DNA of 64,000 nucleotides from Sphingobium sp. V4. GTDB taxonomy: Bacteria > Pseudomonadota > Alphaproteobacteria > Sphingomonadales > Sphingomonadaceae. A model generated the notes under the pieces. The model was given only the letters and a program-made list of their open reading frames with translations, searched no databases and was not told the DNA's origin. The stretch is from positions 248,001 through 312,000 of the forward strand of contig NZ_CP081001.1 in NCBI RefSeq assembly GCF_029590555.1, written 5' to 3'. The translations under genes were made by a program, and so were the position numbers. The stretch's first letter is position 1, and each line of letters starts with the position of its first letter. Below, one piece after another: positions 47,697 through 56,615 of this stretch.

Positions 47697-47772
47697 GGCA
47701 GGACTCCCGGTTGACCTGTCAACAGGACTCCTGGATGCCGCCACGGTTCCTCCGACCGCATCGCGACGCGGA

Positions 47773-48117
47773 TTAAAGGACGTCGCGCGCCTTTTCCGGC
47801 GGGCGGGCGATGACGGCGCCCTTGTCGGTGATGACGATCGGGCGTTCGATCAGGATCGGGTGCCGCGCCATCGCGTCCAGCACGGCAGCGTCGTCGCTGG
47901 TGTCGAGGCCGATGTCCTTCACCACGGCCTCGCCCTTGCGGACGGCTTCGGACGGGCGGACGCCGGCCCTGGCCAGCACGGCCTCGATCTCCGTGCGGGT
48001 GGGCGGCGTCTTCAGATAGTCGAAGACCTCCACCTCCACGCCCGGCATCTCCGTCAGGATCGCCAGCGCCTGACGCGACTTGGAACAGCGGGAGTTATGC
48101 CAGATGCTGGCCTTCAC
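47773..48117 (-). CDS. arsC: ArsC-family (thioredoxin-fold) reductase
   Basis: A 114-residue thioredoxin-fold protein. The N-terminal Cys is in [13 protein letters not shown] (CSKS replaces CxxC), and [18 protein letters not shown] plus [29 protein letters not shown] are standard ArsC/YfgD blocks. It reduces arsenate with glutaredoxin, or acts as a Spx/YfgD-like protein; no ars operon is adjacent, so the arsenate role is uncertain. It overlaps accC by 4 bp. Confidence 0.85.
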   Translation of the reverse strand: MKASIWHNSRCSKSRQALAILTEMPGVEVEVFDYLKTPPTRTEIEAVLARAGVRPSEAVRKGEAVVKDIGLDTSDDAAVLDAMARHPILIERPIVITDKGAVIARPPEKARDVL

Positions 48118-49466
48118 GCCTTGTCCTCACGCGCCAGCCAATCCTCCAGCCACTTGATCGTATAGTCGCCGTTGAGGAAATCGGGATCGGTCAGCAGCGC
48201 CTGATGCAGCGGGATGGTGGTCTTCATCCCCTCGATCACATATTCGTCCAGCGCGCGCTTGAGCCGCATGATCGCGCCCTCGCGGGTGCGGCCATAGACG
48301 ATCAGCTTGCCGATCATGGAGTCATAATAGGGCGGTACCCGATAGCCTTGATAGAGACCGCTATCGACGCGGACGTGCATCCCGCCCGGAACATGATAGC
48401 TGGTGACGACGCCCGGCGAGGGAGCAAAGGTCTTTGGGTCCTCGGCGTTGATGCGGCATTCGATGGCATGGCCGGTGAAGCGGATATCCTCCTGCGCCAC
48501 CGACAGGGGCTTGCCTTCGGCGACGCGGATCTGTTCGCGTACCAGATCGAGGCCGGTGATCATCTCCGTCACCGGATGTTCCACCTGAAGCCGGGTGTTC
48601 ATCTCGATGAAGTAGAATTCGCCATTTTCCCACAGGAACTCGATCGTGCCCGCGCCGCGATAGCCCATGTCGGCCATCGCCTTGGCGCAGATGCCGCCAA
48701 TGCGTTCCCGTTCGGCCTGCGACAGGACGGGGGAGGGGGCTTCCTCCAGCACCTTCTGGTGACGGCGCTGGAGCGAGCAGTCGCGTTCGCCGAGGTGAAT
48801 GGCGTTGCCTTTGCCGTCGCCGAAGATCTGGATTTCGATATGGCGCGGATTTCCGAGATATTTCTCGATATAGACGGTGGCGTCGCCAAAGGCGGCCTTC
48901 GCTTCGGACCCCGCCTGCTGCATCAGCGTTTCAAGGCTGTCGGGCGAGGTGCAGACCTTCATGCCGCGACCGCCGCCGCCCGATGCCGCCTTGATGATGA
49001 CGGGATAACCAGCCGCCTCGGCAATCGCCTTGGCCTCTTCAAGGTCGCTGACCGCGCCGTCCGAACCGGGGACGAGCGGCAGGCCGAGCGCGCCGGCAGT
49101 GCGCTTCGCCTCGATCTTGTCACCCATGGTGCGGATATGTTCGGGCTTGGGACCGACGAAGGCGATCCCGTGCGCCTCCACGATTTCGGCGAACTTGGCG
49201 TTTTCGCTGAGGAAGCCATAGCCGGGGTGGATCGCGTCCGCGCCACTGATCTCCGCCGCCGAAATGATCGCGGCGATGTTCAGATAGCTGTCCTTGGCCG
49301 CGGGCGGGCCAATGCAGATCGCTTCGTCGGCGAGGCGCACATGCATGGCGTCCGCGTCGGCGGTGGAGTGGACCGCGACGGTCTTGATGCCCATTTCATG
49401 GCAGGCGCGGTGGATGCGGAGCGCGATCTCGCCGCGGTTGGCGATCAGCAGCTTTTCGATGGCCAT
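48114..49466 (-). CDS. accC: Acetyl-CoA carboxylase, biotin carboxylase subunit
   Basis: A 450-residue ATP-grasp enzyme carboxylating the biotin of AccB in the first step of fatty-acid synthesis. The motifs [71 protein letters not shown] and the C-terminal [14 protein letters not shown] are canonical. It forms an operon aroQ-accB-accC, with arsC overlapping its 3' end. Confidence 0.97.
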   Translation of the reverse strand: MAIEKLLIANRGEIALRIHRACHEMGIKTVAVHSTADADAMHVRLADEAICIGPPAAKDSYLNIAAIISAAEISGADAIHPGYGFLSENAKFAEIVEAHGIAFVGPKPEHIRTMGDKIEAKRTAGALGLPLVPGSDGAVSDLEEAKAIAEAAGYPVIIKAASGGGGRGMKVCTSPDSLETLMQQAGSEAKAAFGDATVYIEKYLGNPRHIEIQIFGDGKGNAIHLGERDCSLQRRHQKVLEEAPSPVLSQAERERIGGICAKAMADMGYRGAGTIEFLWENGEFYFIEMNTRLQVEHPVTEMITGLDLVREQIRVAEGKPLSVAQEDIRFTGHAIECRINAEDPKTFAPSPGVVTSYHVPGGMHVRVDSGLYQGYRVPPYYDSMIGKLIVYGRTREGAIMRLKRALDEYVIEGMKTTIPLHQALLTDPDFLNGDYTIKWLEDWLAREDKA

Positions 49467-49480
49467 GAGCGATGCGGGCC

Positions 49481-49969
49481 TTATTCGATCACGATCAGCG
49501 GCTGGTCATATTCGACCGGCTGGCCGTTATCGACCAGCACCGCCTTGACCGTGCCGGCCGAGGGAGCGGTGATCGCGTTCATGACCTTCATGGCCTCCAC
49601 GATCAGGACGGTTTCGCCGGCGGCGACCTGCGATCCGATGCGGGCGAAGGGCGCGGCGCCCGGTTCGGCCGAGAGATAGGCGGTGCCGACGATCGGCGAC
49701 TTGACCACGGTGCCGGCGGGGAGGCCGGATTCGGCCGCCGTAGCGGGAGCGGCGGGCGCAGCGGCCGGGGCAGCAGCGACGGGGGCGGCGGCCGGCGCGG
49801 CGGCATAGACGGGCGCGGCGGCGGACGCGGCCTTGCGCGCGACGCGGATCTTCCGATCGCCATCTTCCACCTCGATTTCCGTCAGGTTGGTGTCGTCCAG
49901 CAGCGCGGCGAGATCGCGCACCAGCTGCACGTCAACCTGCATTGCGCCCTTTTCCTGTTTTTCGGTCAT
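49481..49969 (-). CDS. accB: Acetyl-CoA carboxylase biotin carboxyl carrier protein
   Basis: A 162-residue carrier. An N-terminal helical region and an Ala/Pro-rich flexible linker (about residues 50-80) lead to the biotinyl domain with the modified Lys in [18 protein letters not shown] and [19 protein letters not shown]. It carries the carboxybiotin between AccC and the carboxyltransferase. It lies 14 bp upstream of accC. Confidence 0.97.
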   Translation of the reverse strand: MTEKQEKGAMQVDVQLVRDLAALLDDTNLTEIEVEDGDRKIRVARKAASAAAPVYAAAPAAAPVAAAPAAAPAAPATAAESGLPAGTVVKSPIVGTAYLSAEPGAAPFARIGSQVAAGETVLIVEAMKVMNAITAPSAGTVKAVLVDNGQPVEYDQPLIVIE

Positions 49970-50052
49970 GTGAAGTCCCTGGCCGGTGAATGTCGTTTCT
50001 GGTGCCCGCGCCTATGCGTATTTACGGCAAAGCGCAACTTTCGTGCGTCGAG

Positions 50053-50493
50053 TTACAATTCGAGCGCGGCCTCCAGCGCGAGCATGTAGGAGAGCGGGCC
50101 AAAGCCCGCGATCGTCCCCCTGGCCGCCATCCCGACATAGCTTTTGTGGCGAAAAGGCTCGCGCGCGTGCGGATTGGACAGGTGGATTTCGATCACCGGC
50201 ACGGTGACCGCCTTGATCGCGTCATGCAGAGCGATCGACGTGTGGGTCAGGCCGCCGGGGTTCATGATGATGGCGTGCGCGCCCTCCTGATGCGCTTCCT
50301 GCACCCAGTCGATCAGATGGCCTTCATGGTTGGACTGGCGGAAATCGATCTCCACATGGGCGCGATTGGCCGCGTCCTCCATCCGCTCGGCGATATCGTC
50401 CAGCGTGTCATAGCCGTAAATGTCCGGCTCACGGGTGCCGAGCATGTTGAGATTGGGTCCGTTCAGCACATAGATTTTGCGCGTGTCGGCCAA
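50053..50493 (-). CDS. aroQ: 3-dehydroquinate dehydratase, type II
   Basis: A 146-residue enzyme, third step of the shikimate pathway. TTG at 50493 is preferred as start because AAGGGGGA lies just upstream and it gives the family N-terminus ([27 protein letters not shown]). Catalytic-site segments are [29 protein letters not shown] and [18 protein letters not shown]. It begins the aroQ-accB-accC operon. It is divergent from thiSG with 115 bp between starts. Confidence 0.95.
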   Translation of the reverse strand: MADTRKIYVLNGPNLNMLGTREPDIYGYDTLDDIAERMEDAANRAHVEIDFRQSNHEGHLIDWVQEAHQEGAHAIIMNPGGLTHTSIALHDAIKAVTVPVIEIHLSNPHAREPFRHKSYVGMAARGTIAGFGPLSYMLALEAALEL

Positions 50494-50608
50494 GGCGATC
50501 CCCCTTCTTCTGTTGCGAGCCGGGGACAAGCGCCCCTATATGCGGCCACGATCCTTAGCCCTTCCTGTCTCGCCTAGTCGAGACACTTCGCATGTTCGGG
50601 AAAGCATA

Positions 50609-51610
50609 GTGAGCATAGACGGCACCATTTCCATCCGCATCAATGGCGAGCATCGCCGCATCCGCGAGGGACAGACCCTGGCCGAACTGGCCAGCGAACT
50701 GGGCTTCGTGCCGGAAAAGGTGGCGGTGGAGCGCAATCTGGAGGTTGTGCCGCGTTCCACCCTGGCGCAGGTCCGGGTCGAGGATGGCGACGAACTGGAG
50801 ATCGTGCATTTCGTGGGTGGCGGCGACGTGACCGCCCTGGATGATGACAGCTGGACCGTTGCGGGCAAGACATTCCGATCGCGCCTGATCGTGGGGACGG
50901 GCAAATATAAGAGCTTCGAGCAGAATGCGGCGGCGCTGGCGGCGTCGGGGGCGGAGATCGTCACGGTCGCGGTGCGGCGCGTGAATGTCAGCGATCCCAA
51001 GGCGCCGATGCTGACCGACTATATCGACCCGAAGAAGATCACTTATCTGCCCAACACCGCGGGCTGCTTCACTGGAGAGGAGGCGATCCGCACCCTGCGG
51101 CTGGCGCGCGAGGCGGGCGGATGGGATCTGGTCAAGCTGGAGGTGCTGGGCGAGGCGCGGACGCTCTATCCCGACATGGTCGAGACTCTTCGTGCTACGG
51201 AAGTTCTCGCCAAGGAAGGCTTCAAGCCGATGGTCTATTGCGTCGACGATCCGATCGCGGCCAAGCGGCTGGAGGATGTCGGCGCGGTCGCGATCATGCC
51301 GCTCGGCGCGCCGATCGGGTCGGGGCTGGGCATCCAGAACCGGGTGACGATCCGCCTGATCGTGGAAGGCACCAAGCTGCCCGTTCTGGTCGATGCGGGC
51401 GTTGGCACCGCATCGGAAGCGGCGCAGGCGATGGAACTGGGTTGCACCGGCGTCCTGATGAACACCGCGATCGCCGAAGCGAAAGACCCGGTGCTGATGG
51501 CCGCCGCGATGAAGGCGGGCGTGGAAGCGGGCCGCATGGCCTATCGCGCCGGGCGCATGGGCAAGCGCATGTATGCCGATCCCTCGAGCCCGCTGGCCGG
51601 GCTGATCTAG
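50609..51610 (+). CDS. thiG: ThiS-ThiG fusion: sulfur carrier and thiazole synthase
   Basis: A 333-residue fusion starting with GTG at 50609, with GGGAAAG upstream. Residues 1-70 are a ThiS ubiquitin-like domain ([27 protein letters not shown]... VHFVGGG). Residues about 80-333 are ThiG ([40 protein letters not shown]; catalytic Lys in [49 protein letters not shown]). Fused ThiS-ThiG occurs in some Alphaproteobacteria, but the ThiS GG is internal, so thiocarboxylate formation requires cleavage or another route. No TPP riboswitch is visible upstream. Confidence 0.9.
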   Translation: MSIDGTISIRINGEHRRIREGQTLAELASELGFVPEKVAVERNLEVVPRSTLAQVRVEDGDELEIVHFVGGGDVTALDDDSWTVAGKTFRSRLIVGTGKYKSFEQNAAALAASGAEIVTVAVRRVNVSDPKAPMLTDYIDPKKITYLPNTAGCFTGEEAIRTLRLAREAGGWDLVKLEVLGEARTLYPDMVETLRATEVLAKEGFKPMVYCVDDPIAAKRLEDVGAVAIMPLGAPIGSGLGIQNRVTIRLIVEGTKLPVLVDAGVGTASEAAQAMELGCTGVLMNTAIAEAKDPVLMAAAMKAGVEAGRMAYRAGRMGKRMYADPSSPLAGLI

Positions 51611-51650
51611 GGGCGGGCGTTCGGAGCGACGCGCCGGTTGGGTTCTCCTC

Positions 51651-51667
51651 CGAAGTTCACACTGTCG
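51651..51667 (-). repeat. Inverted copy of the 17-base array tail
   Basis: On the minus strand it reads CGACAGTGTGAACTTCG, 15/17 identical to 14263-14279. It lies just past the end of the 11-periodic array, in the same relative order as at the first locus. Confidence 0.75.
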
Positions 51668-51684
51668 TCGGGCTTTTCGGGCCG

Positions 51685-51780
51685 ATTGCGCTCGCGACGC
51701 TTCCGCGATGCGCCTGCGACACGTCCCCGACGCGCCGGTCGGGTCCCATCCACGCGCGCCTGACGCGACGGGCACGCGTC
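51685..51780 (-). repeat. Second, degenerate 11-bp periodic array (inverted)
   Basis: Read on the minus strand, GGCGCGTC-like words begin every 11 bases at 51780, 51769, 51758, 51747, 51736, 51725, 51714, 51703 and 51692, from well conserved (GGCGCGTCGGG at 51736, GGCGCATCGCG at 51714) to weak. Together with the shared tail this mirrors 14092-14279. Confidence 0.7.
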
Positions 51781-52093
51781 GGCCCCGTCACGGGCGCGCC
51801 CCTGTTGTGGGATGGTCGCTGTGGGGTAGTGGACAGGGGGGATTGGGGCGCGCGGATCCATCGCCGAGGGTGGATCAGAGCCGCGCCGGATAGGAAAGTC
51901 GTTTGTGGCGCGCGCGGGCGGCGGGCGACATCGGGTGGGGAAATCGGCTGCTGGAGGGGTAGCGGGCGGGCGTCGGCAGCAGGACACCCTTCCGTCAGGG
52001 CTGCGCCCTGTTCAACAGAGGCAGGTGACTCTGGTGAACTCCCTTCCAGGGGAGGATGGCCAGTAACAGTCCCTGGCGCTCACGTCCCTTTTT

Positions 52094-52113
52094 GGGAGAG
52101 GTTAGGGGGGGGC
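52094..52113. repeat. Degraded copy of the GGTTAGGGG palindromic unit
   Basis: The 20 bases here match part of 7593-7612 (GGGAGGGGTTAGGGGAGGGC) at 18 of 20 positions. The paired arm is only partly kept (CTCCCTTCCAGGGGAGG near 52037). Confidence 0.5.
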
Positions 52114-52135
52114 GCTTGCGACCAGTTTTTGCCGT

Positions 52136-52735
52136 TCAATGGCGCGAGAGCCATGCCCGAAAGCGGTCCATAAACGTCGGCTTTTGCAGCAAGCGAACAG
52201 CATCAGGCTCGGGGATGCCAAGCAGATAGGCAATCTCAGCAAATGAGATGTCGGGCTTTTCTCGACGTAAGTCTTCGGCCGTCCAGACCAGTCCCGGCGA
52301 ACGACGGTCGAGAAATGTCCACGGTGTGCTCATGGTTCGGCCGATCCTTAAAACCTGCTCGTAGGTCATGAACTCGTCGGGCCACCGCCCATTTTCCACA
52401 GCGGCTTGCCGAACGGACGGTGTGATGCGGCGCAGATAGTGATTGTCGTAAATGCGCTCGTCGGATGCGATCATCCAATCTTGCGAACACCGGTGACAGT
52501 TTGAGACATAGAGCCACCATTGATCGCCTCCATGCTCGGCGAGCCGCTCAAAGGACGCAAATACGCGTTCATCCAAACCATCGGAACCCATCGGGACCAC
52601 AGCAAGATCAGGCAGCGATCCACAATAGCAGTCCGTGTCAGTTGAGGCCTCATCGTTCATGATGGCGACATACTGCCGTTGCGGAACGGCAGCTATAGCG
52701 TCTTCAACTTTCAGAGCCTTCAGTCGCTTAACCAC
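52136..52735 (-). CDS. Hypothetical protein with CxC and CxxC motifs
   Basis: A 199-residue protein with GTG at 52735; an ATG at 52660 would remove 25 residues, and neither has a strong ribosome site. It contains TDTDCYCGSLPDL and YVSNCHRCSQDWMI, two cysteine pairs that could bind zinc, and a C-terminal AEDLRREKPDISFAEIAYLLGIPEPDAVRLL segment resembling a small HTH. Base composition is AT-richer than its neighbours. Function unknown; a metal-binding regulatory protein is only a guess. Confidence 0.6.
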   Translation of the reverse strand: MVKRLKALKVEDAIAAVPQRQYVAIMNDEASTDTDCYCGSLPDLAVVPMGSDGLDERVFASFERLAEHGGDQWWLYVSNCHRCSQDWMIASDERIYDNHYLRRITPSVRQAAVENGRWPDEFMTYEQVLRIGRTMSTPWTFLDRRSPGLVWTAEDLRREKPDISFAEIAYLLGIPEPDAVRLLQKPTFMDRFRAWLSRH

Positions 52736-52742
52736 CGCCTGC

Positions 52743-52839
52743 CGTCATGCCGGGCTTGACCCGGCATCCATTTGCTCGACGCCTGCACATTCTTGAGAGG
52801 TTGAGGCTCATGGATCCCAGATCAAGTCCGGGATGACGG
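52743..52839. repeat. Sphingomonad/alphaproteobacterial palindromic intergenic element
   Basis: CCGTCATGCCGGGCTTGACC (52743 on) and its complement CATCCCGGACTTGATCTGGG near 52806-52839 form a roughly 97-bp inverted element with imperfect arms. A third half-like copy (TTCGTCATTCCTGTGCAGGC) lies at about 52868-52890. This is a typical dispersed repeat, not a gene. Confidence 0.75.
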
Positions 52840-52923
52840 CGTGGGGCAATGTCCGCACTCCACCCCATTTCGTCATTCCTGTGCAGGCGGGGTGCGTCGT
52901 GCGCCGGGGGGCATGATGTCGAT

Positions 52924-53811
52924 TTACCTCGTGTTCCCGCGTAGTTCCAGCCGACTGGCCCGGTCGAAGATGGCGAGGACGAGGGGGTCGGTTTCGGCGG
53001 CGCGGACGGCGACGTGGAAGTCGACGGGGGGCATGGCGGGGGCGCCCGGTACCGCGACCAGCCGGCCGCTGGCCAGCTGCTGGCGTGCCATGGGCTGGGG
53101 GAAGATGCCGATGCCGCCGCCTTCCAGCACGATGTCGATCATGGTGCGGACATTGTTGCACAGGTTGACCGGGCAGTCGGCCAGGGCCGAGGCAGCGATC
53201 GCTTCCTTCATGATGCGGTAGAGCGGCGAGAGGTTGGAGAGCGACCAGATCGGCGTCCTGGCCGCATCCATGGCCGCCAGCGTCGCCGGGCTGGCCAGCC
53301 AGAGCAGATCGACTCCGCCGATCGGCGCGGTGCGCAGCATCGGATGGGCGATCCGGCCGGCGGCGAAGGCGATGTCGGCATGGCCGGCCGCCAGTTGCTG
53401 GATCAGGTCGGCGGTTAGGGCGATGTCGACCTCAAGGCTGACATGGGGCAGATCGCGGCCAAGCTGGGCGACGAAGCCGGGCAGGCAGCTGGCCGCCGCG
53501 ATCTCGCCCGCGCCGATGCGGATGATGCCGGTCGCGCCCGCTATGTCGCTGCATCCCATCAGCACGCCCTGGAAGCGCGCCCAGAGCGGTTCGCTTTCGC
53601 GCACCAGTTCGCGCCCGGCGGGGGTGAGCGCCATCGTCCGCCCCTCGCGCCGGAAGAGCGCGGTGCCGAGATGGCTTTCCAGTTCGCGCACCCGGGCGGA
53701 AATGGCGGGCTGGGTCGTGTTCAGGCGCGCCGCCGCGGCCGCGAAGGTGCCGAGCCGGGCGATCCACAGCAACGTTTCCAGATGGTAGAAGGCGATGCGA
53801 TTGATAGACAT
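52924..53811 (-). CDS. LysR-type regulator, divergent from scoA
   Basis: A 295-residue LysR protein. The HTH is canonical (FYHLETLLWIARLGTFAAAAARLNTTQPAISARVRELESHLGTALFRR), followed by an effector-binding domain (IIRIGAGEIAAASCLPGFVAQLGRDLPHVSLEVDIALTADLIQQLAAGHADIAFAAG). The gene is divergent from scoA with about 90 bp between starts, so it very likely regulates the CoA-transferase operon, perhaps sensing a keto acid or acyl-CoA. Confidence 0.9.
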   Translation of the reverse strand: MSINRIAFYHLETLLWIARLGTFAAAAARLNTTQPAISARVRELESHLGTALFRREGRTMALTPAGRELVRESEPLWARFQGVLMGCSDIAGATGIIRIGAGEIAAASCLPGFVAQLGRDLPHVSLEVDIALTADLIQQLAAGHADIAFAAGRIAHPMLRTAPIGGVDLLWLASPATLAAMDAARTPIWSLSNLSPLYRIMKEAIAASALADCPVNLCNNVRTMIDIVLEGGGIGIFPQPMARQQLASGRLVAVPGAPAMPPVDFHVAVRAAETDPLVLAIFDRASRLELRGNTR

Positions 53812-53899
53812 TGTTTTGTCTTAACCGAAAAAACAAATCATTGGTATTGATCGGTCGGCCTGCCTAGAAGATAGCCAACTTTGAGAAGGATGGATGCCG

Positions 53900-54610
53900 A
53901 TGGTCAAGAAGCTCTACCCCGACGCCGCTTCTGCGCTGGACGGATTGCTGTTCGACGGGATGCATCTGTGCGCGGGCGGCTTCGGCCTGTGCGGCATTCC
54001 CGAACGGCTGATCGACGCGATCCGCGATTCGGGCGTCAAGGACCTGACCATCGCCAGCAACAATGCCGGGATCGACGGCGAGGGGCTGGGCAAGCTGTTG
54101 CGCACGAAGCAGGTGAAGAAGATGATCTCCTCCTATGTCGGGGAGAATAAGGAATTCGAGCGGCAATATCTGGCCGGCGAGCTGGAGGTGGAATTCTGCC
54201 CGCAGGGGACGCTGGCCGAGCGGTGCCGCGCGGGCGGGGCGGGCATTCCCGGCTTCTACACCAAGACCGGCGTCGGCACGGCCGTGGCCGAGGGCAAGGA
54301 AGTCAAGACTTTCGACGGGCAGGACTATATCCTCGAGCGTGGCATCTTCGCCGATGTCGCGATCATCAAGGGCTGGAAGGCGGACGAGAGCGGCAACCTG
54401 ATCTTCCGCAAGACCGCGCGCAACTTCAACCAGCCGATGGCGACCGCCGCGAAAATCTGCGTCGCCGAGGTCGAGGAAGTGGTGCCGACCGGCAGCCTCG
54501 ATCCCGACGCGATCCACCTGCCGGGCATCTATGTGAAGCGCATGATCGTGGGCGCGCCCTATGACAAGAAGATCGAGTTCCGGACGGTGCGGGCACGGGA
54601 AGCGGCGTGA
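53900..54610 (+). CDS. scoA: 3-oxoacid CoA-transferase subunit A
   Basis: A 236-residue subunit. AAGGA lies 9 bases before the ATG at 53900; an ATG at 53894 is also possible. The motifs [65 protein letters not shown] and GRNF-like [16 protein letters not shown] are standard for succinyl-CoA:3-ketoacid CoA-transferase, which activates acetoacetate. Its partner scoB lies after an intervening phosphatase gene. Confidence 0.95.
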   Translation: MVKKLYPDAASALDGLLFDGMHLCAGGFGLCGIPERLIDAIRDSGVKDLTIASNNAGIDGEGLGKLLRTKQVKKMISSYVGENKEFERQYLAGELEVEFCPQGTLAERCRAGGAGIPGFYTKTGVGTAVAEGKEVKTFDGQDYILERGIFADVAIIKGWKADESGNLIFRKTARNFNQPMATAAKICVAEVEEVVPTGSLDPDAIHLPGIYVKRMIVGAPYDKKIEFRTVRAREAA

Positions 54611-55485
54611 TGGCGCAGGCGATGCGCCGCGCGGGCGTGATGCTGCTCGTGGCGCTCGGCGGATGTTCGGCCCAGCGGCCGGCCGCGATTCGGGCAGTGC
54701 CGGCCAGCCCGCCTGCGGGGATGCAATATCTCTACGGGTCGGGCGAGGCGGCGGCGCTTTCGGCGCAGGCCTGGCAAGGGCTGCTCGGCTATGTGGCGGC
54801 CAGGGTGAAGGCGCGCCCGGCCGATAGCGTGGTGCTGGCGGAGGGCGCGCGCCTGGACGCGCCGACATTTCTGCCATGCGGGGGCAAGCCGCTCGCCGTA
54901 GTGTTCGACGTCGACGAGACGGTAATGCTGAACATCGGCTATGAATATCATGATGCCAGCACCGGCCGGGGATGGAACGAGGCGGACTGGGACGCCTGGG
55001 AAAAGACCGGCCAGGGCGCGGTCGGGCCGGTGCCAGGCGCGGCGGAAGGACTTCGAGCGCTGCGGGCGATGGGCGTGACCGTGATCTTCAACACCAACCG
55101 GTCGGCGGCCAATGCCGATGCGACCGTCCGGGCGATCAAGGCGGCCGGCCTTGGCGAGGCGGTGCATGGTCAGACGCTGTTTCTGAGCGGCGACGACGCC
55201 ATGGGATCGCGCAAGGATGGCCGCCGCTGGACGATTTCCGCCCGCTATTGCGTCATCGCCATGGGTGGCGACCAACTGGGCGATTTTTCCGATCTGTTCA
55301 ATGCGGACAAGCCTTCGCCCGCTGCCCGCCGCGCCGCGACCATGCGGTCGCCGATCGCGGGCCTGTGGGGCAATGGCTGGTTCGTGATGCCCAATCCCGT
55401 CTATGGCAGCGGCCTCAAGGGCGGGTTCGACGATGTGTTTCCGATGGACAAGAGGTGGGCGCCGCCCGCCGAAGGGGAGAAGTGA
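54610..55485 (+). CDS. Lipoprotein acid phosphatase (HAD, class B/C type)
   Basis: A 291-residue protein whose ATG overlaps the scoA stop (TGATG). The lipobox is ALGGC ([15 protein letters not shown]). HAD motif I is [18 protein letters not shown]; motif II is VIFNTNR; motif III/IV are in [16 protein letters not shown] and [13 protein letters not shown]. It resembles the lipoprotein e(P4)/5'-nucleotidase-like acid phosphatase family, predicted to act in the periplasm. The placement between the two CoA-transferase subunit genes is unusual and suggests coupled expression, not shared function. Confidence 0.88.
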   Translation: MAQAMRRAGVMLLVALGGCSAQRPAAIRAVPASPPAGMQYLYGSGEAAALSAQAWQGLLGYVAARVKARPADSVVLAEGARLDAPTFLPCGGKPLAVVFDVDETVMLNIGYEYHDASTGRGWNEADWDAWEKTGQGAVGPVPGAAEGLRALRAMGVTVIFNTNRSAANADATVRAIKAAGLGEAVHGQTLFLSGDDAMGSRKDGRRWTISARYCVIAMGGDQLGDFSDLFNADKPSPAARRAATMRSPIAGLWGNGWFVMPNPVYGSGLKGGFDDVFPMDKRWAPPAEGEK

Positions 55486-55487
55486 CG

Positions 55488-56123
55488 ATGCCCTGGACTC
55501 GTGACGAGATGGCCGCGCGCGCGGCGAAGGAATTGCAGGACGGCTTCTATGTGAACCTGGGCATCGGTATTCCGACGCTGGTGGCGAACCATATACCCGA
55601 AGGCGTGGAGGTGACGCTCCAGTCGGAGAACGGGATGCTGGGCATCGGCCCCTTTCCCTATGAGGGCGAGGAGGATGCTGACCTCATCAATGCGGGCAAG
55701 CAGACGATCAGCGAACTGCCGCAATCGGCCTATTTCTCCAGCGCCGACAGTTTCGCCATGATCCGCGGCGGGCATATCGACCTGACCGTCCTGGGGGCGA
55801 TGGAAGTGGCCGAGAATGGCGACATTGCCAACTGGATGATCCCCGGCAAGATGATCAAGGGCATGGGCGGCGCCATGGACCTGGTGGCAGGCGTCAAAAA
55901 GATCATCGTGGTGATGGAGCATACGTCCAAGGACGGCACGCCCAAGTTCATTCCGGCCTGCACCCTGCCGCTGACCGGCAAGAATGTGGTCGACATGATC
56001 GTCACCGACCTCTGCGTCTTCCAGCGTCCCGACCATGACAGCCCGTTCCGGCTGGTCGAGCTGGCGCCGGGCGTGACGGCGGAGGAAGTCGCTGCTAAGA
56101 CGAGCGCCCATTATCTGAGTTAA
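55488..56123 (+). CDS. scoB: 3-oxoacid CoA-transferase subunit B
   Basis: A 211-residue subunit, ATG 2 bp after the phosphatase stop with AGGGGAGAAG upstream. It contains [21 protein letters not shown] and the catalytic glutamate in [50 protein letters not shown] completes the active site. It pairs with ScoA to exchange CoA between succinyl-CoA and acetoacetate. Confidence 0.96.
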   Translation: MPWTRDEMAARAAKELQDGFYVNLGIGIPTLVANHIPEGVEVTLQSENGMLGIGPFPYEGEEDADLINAGKQTISELPQSAYFSSADSFAMIRGGHIDLTVLGAMEVAENGDIANWMIPGKMIKGMGGAMDLVAGVKKIIVVMEHTSKDGTPKFIPACTLPLTGKNVVDMIVTDLCVFQRPDHDSPFRLVELAPGVTAEEVAAKTSAHYLS

Positions 56124-56132
56124 GGGCGTTTC

Positions 56133-56573
56133 ATGAGCCTCGACGGCACCTATGACGAGAGCAATGTCTTTGCGTTGATCCTGGCGGGCAAGATCCCGGC
56201 GACGGCGCTTTACCAGGACGAGACGACCTTCGCCTTTCTCGACATCATGCCGCAGACCCGAGGCCATGCGCTGGTCATTTCCAAATGGTCGAAGGCGCGC
56301 AACCTGCTGGAGATCGAGGAGGAGGCGCTGGCGCAGGTGATGGCGACCACCAAGAAGGTCGCCACCGCCATCCGCCGGGCGCTGAATCCCGACGGCATCC
56401 AGATTGCCCAGTTCAACGGCGCGCCGGCGGGGCAGACCATCTTTCACCTGCATGTCCATATCCTGCCGCGCTGGGAGGGCGACCCCAGGGGCTTTGCCGC
56501 CCATGGCCATGGCAAGCAGGCCGATATGACGGCGTTGCAGGCGCTGGCCGACGAGATTCGCGCGCAGTTCTGA
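56133..56573 (+). CDS. HIT family hydrolase
   Basis: A 146-residue HIT protein with the histidine triad HLHVHILPRW near residue 110 and the N-terminal NVFALILAGKIPATALYQDETTFAFLDIMPQTRGHALVISK. HIT proteins hydrolyse or transfer nucleotides at AMP-type phosphoramidate or dinucleoside bonds. It lies 9 bp after scoB and may be cotranscribed. Confidence 0.93.
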   Translation: MSLDGTYDESNVFALILAGKIPATALYQDETTFAFLDIMPQTRGHALVISKWSKARNLLEIEEEALAQVMATTKKVATAIRRALNPDGIQIAQFNGAPAGQTIFHLHVHILPRWEGDPRGFAAHGHGKQADMTALQALADEIRAQF

Positions 56574-56615
56574 TGCCTCTTTTCTTTAATGCCGGCCTGT
56601 GGAACAGGCGCTGAC

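Larger units (their letters stand above)
51611..52135. other. Long gene-free stretch with repeat elements
   Basis: No convincing gene is seen in these 525 bases. They contain the 17-base tail (51651-51667), the 11-periodic array (51685-51780) and a degraded palindromic unit (52094-52113). A minus-strand open frame 51607-51987 has a repetitive Arg/Pro composition driven by the repeats and lacks a ribosome site. Confidence 0.6.

Noticed and set aside
50510-50608. TPP riboswitch before thiSG
   Set aside because: No CTGAGA/ACCTGATCTGG core is visible; only a short TGTCTCG/CGAGACA hairpin (50566-50585) is present.
51607-51987. Minus-strand open frame of 126 codons after thiSG
   Set aside because: Its composition follows the 11-bp repeats (11 is not a multiple of 3, so all frames stay open) and no start signal is seen.
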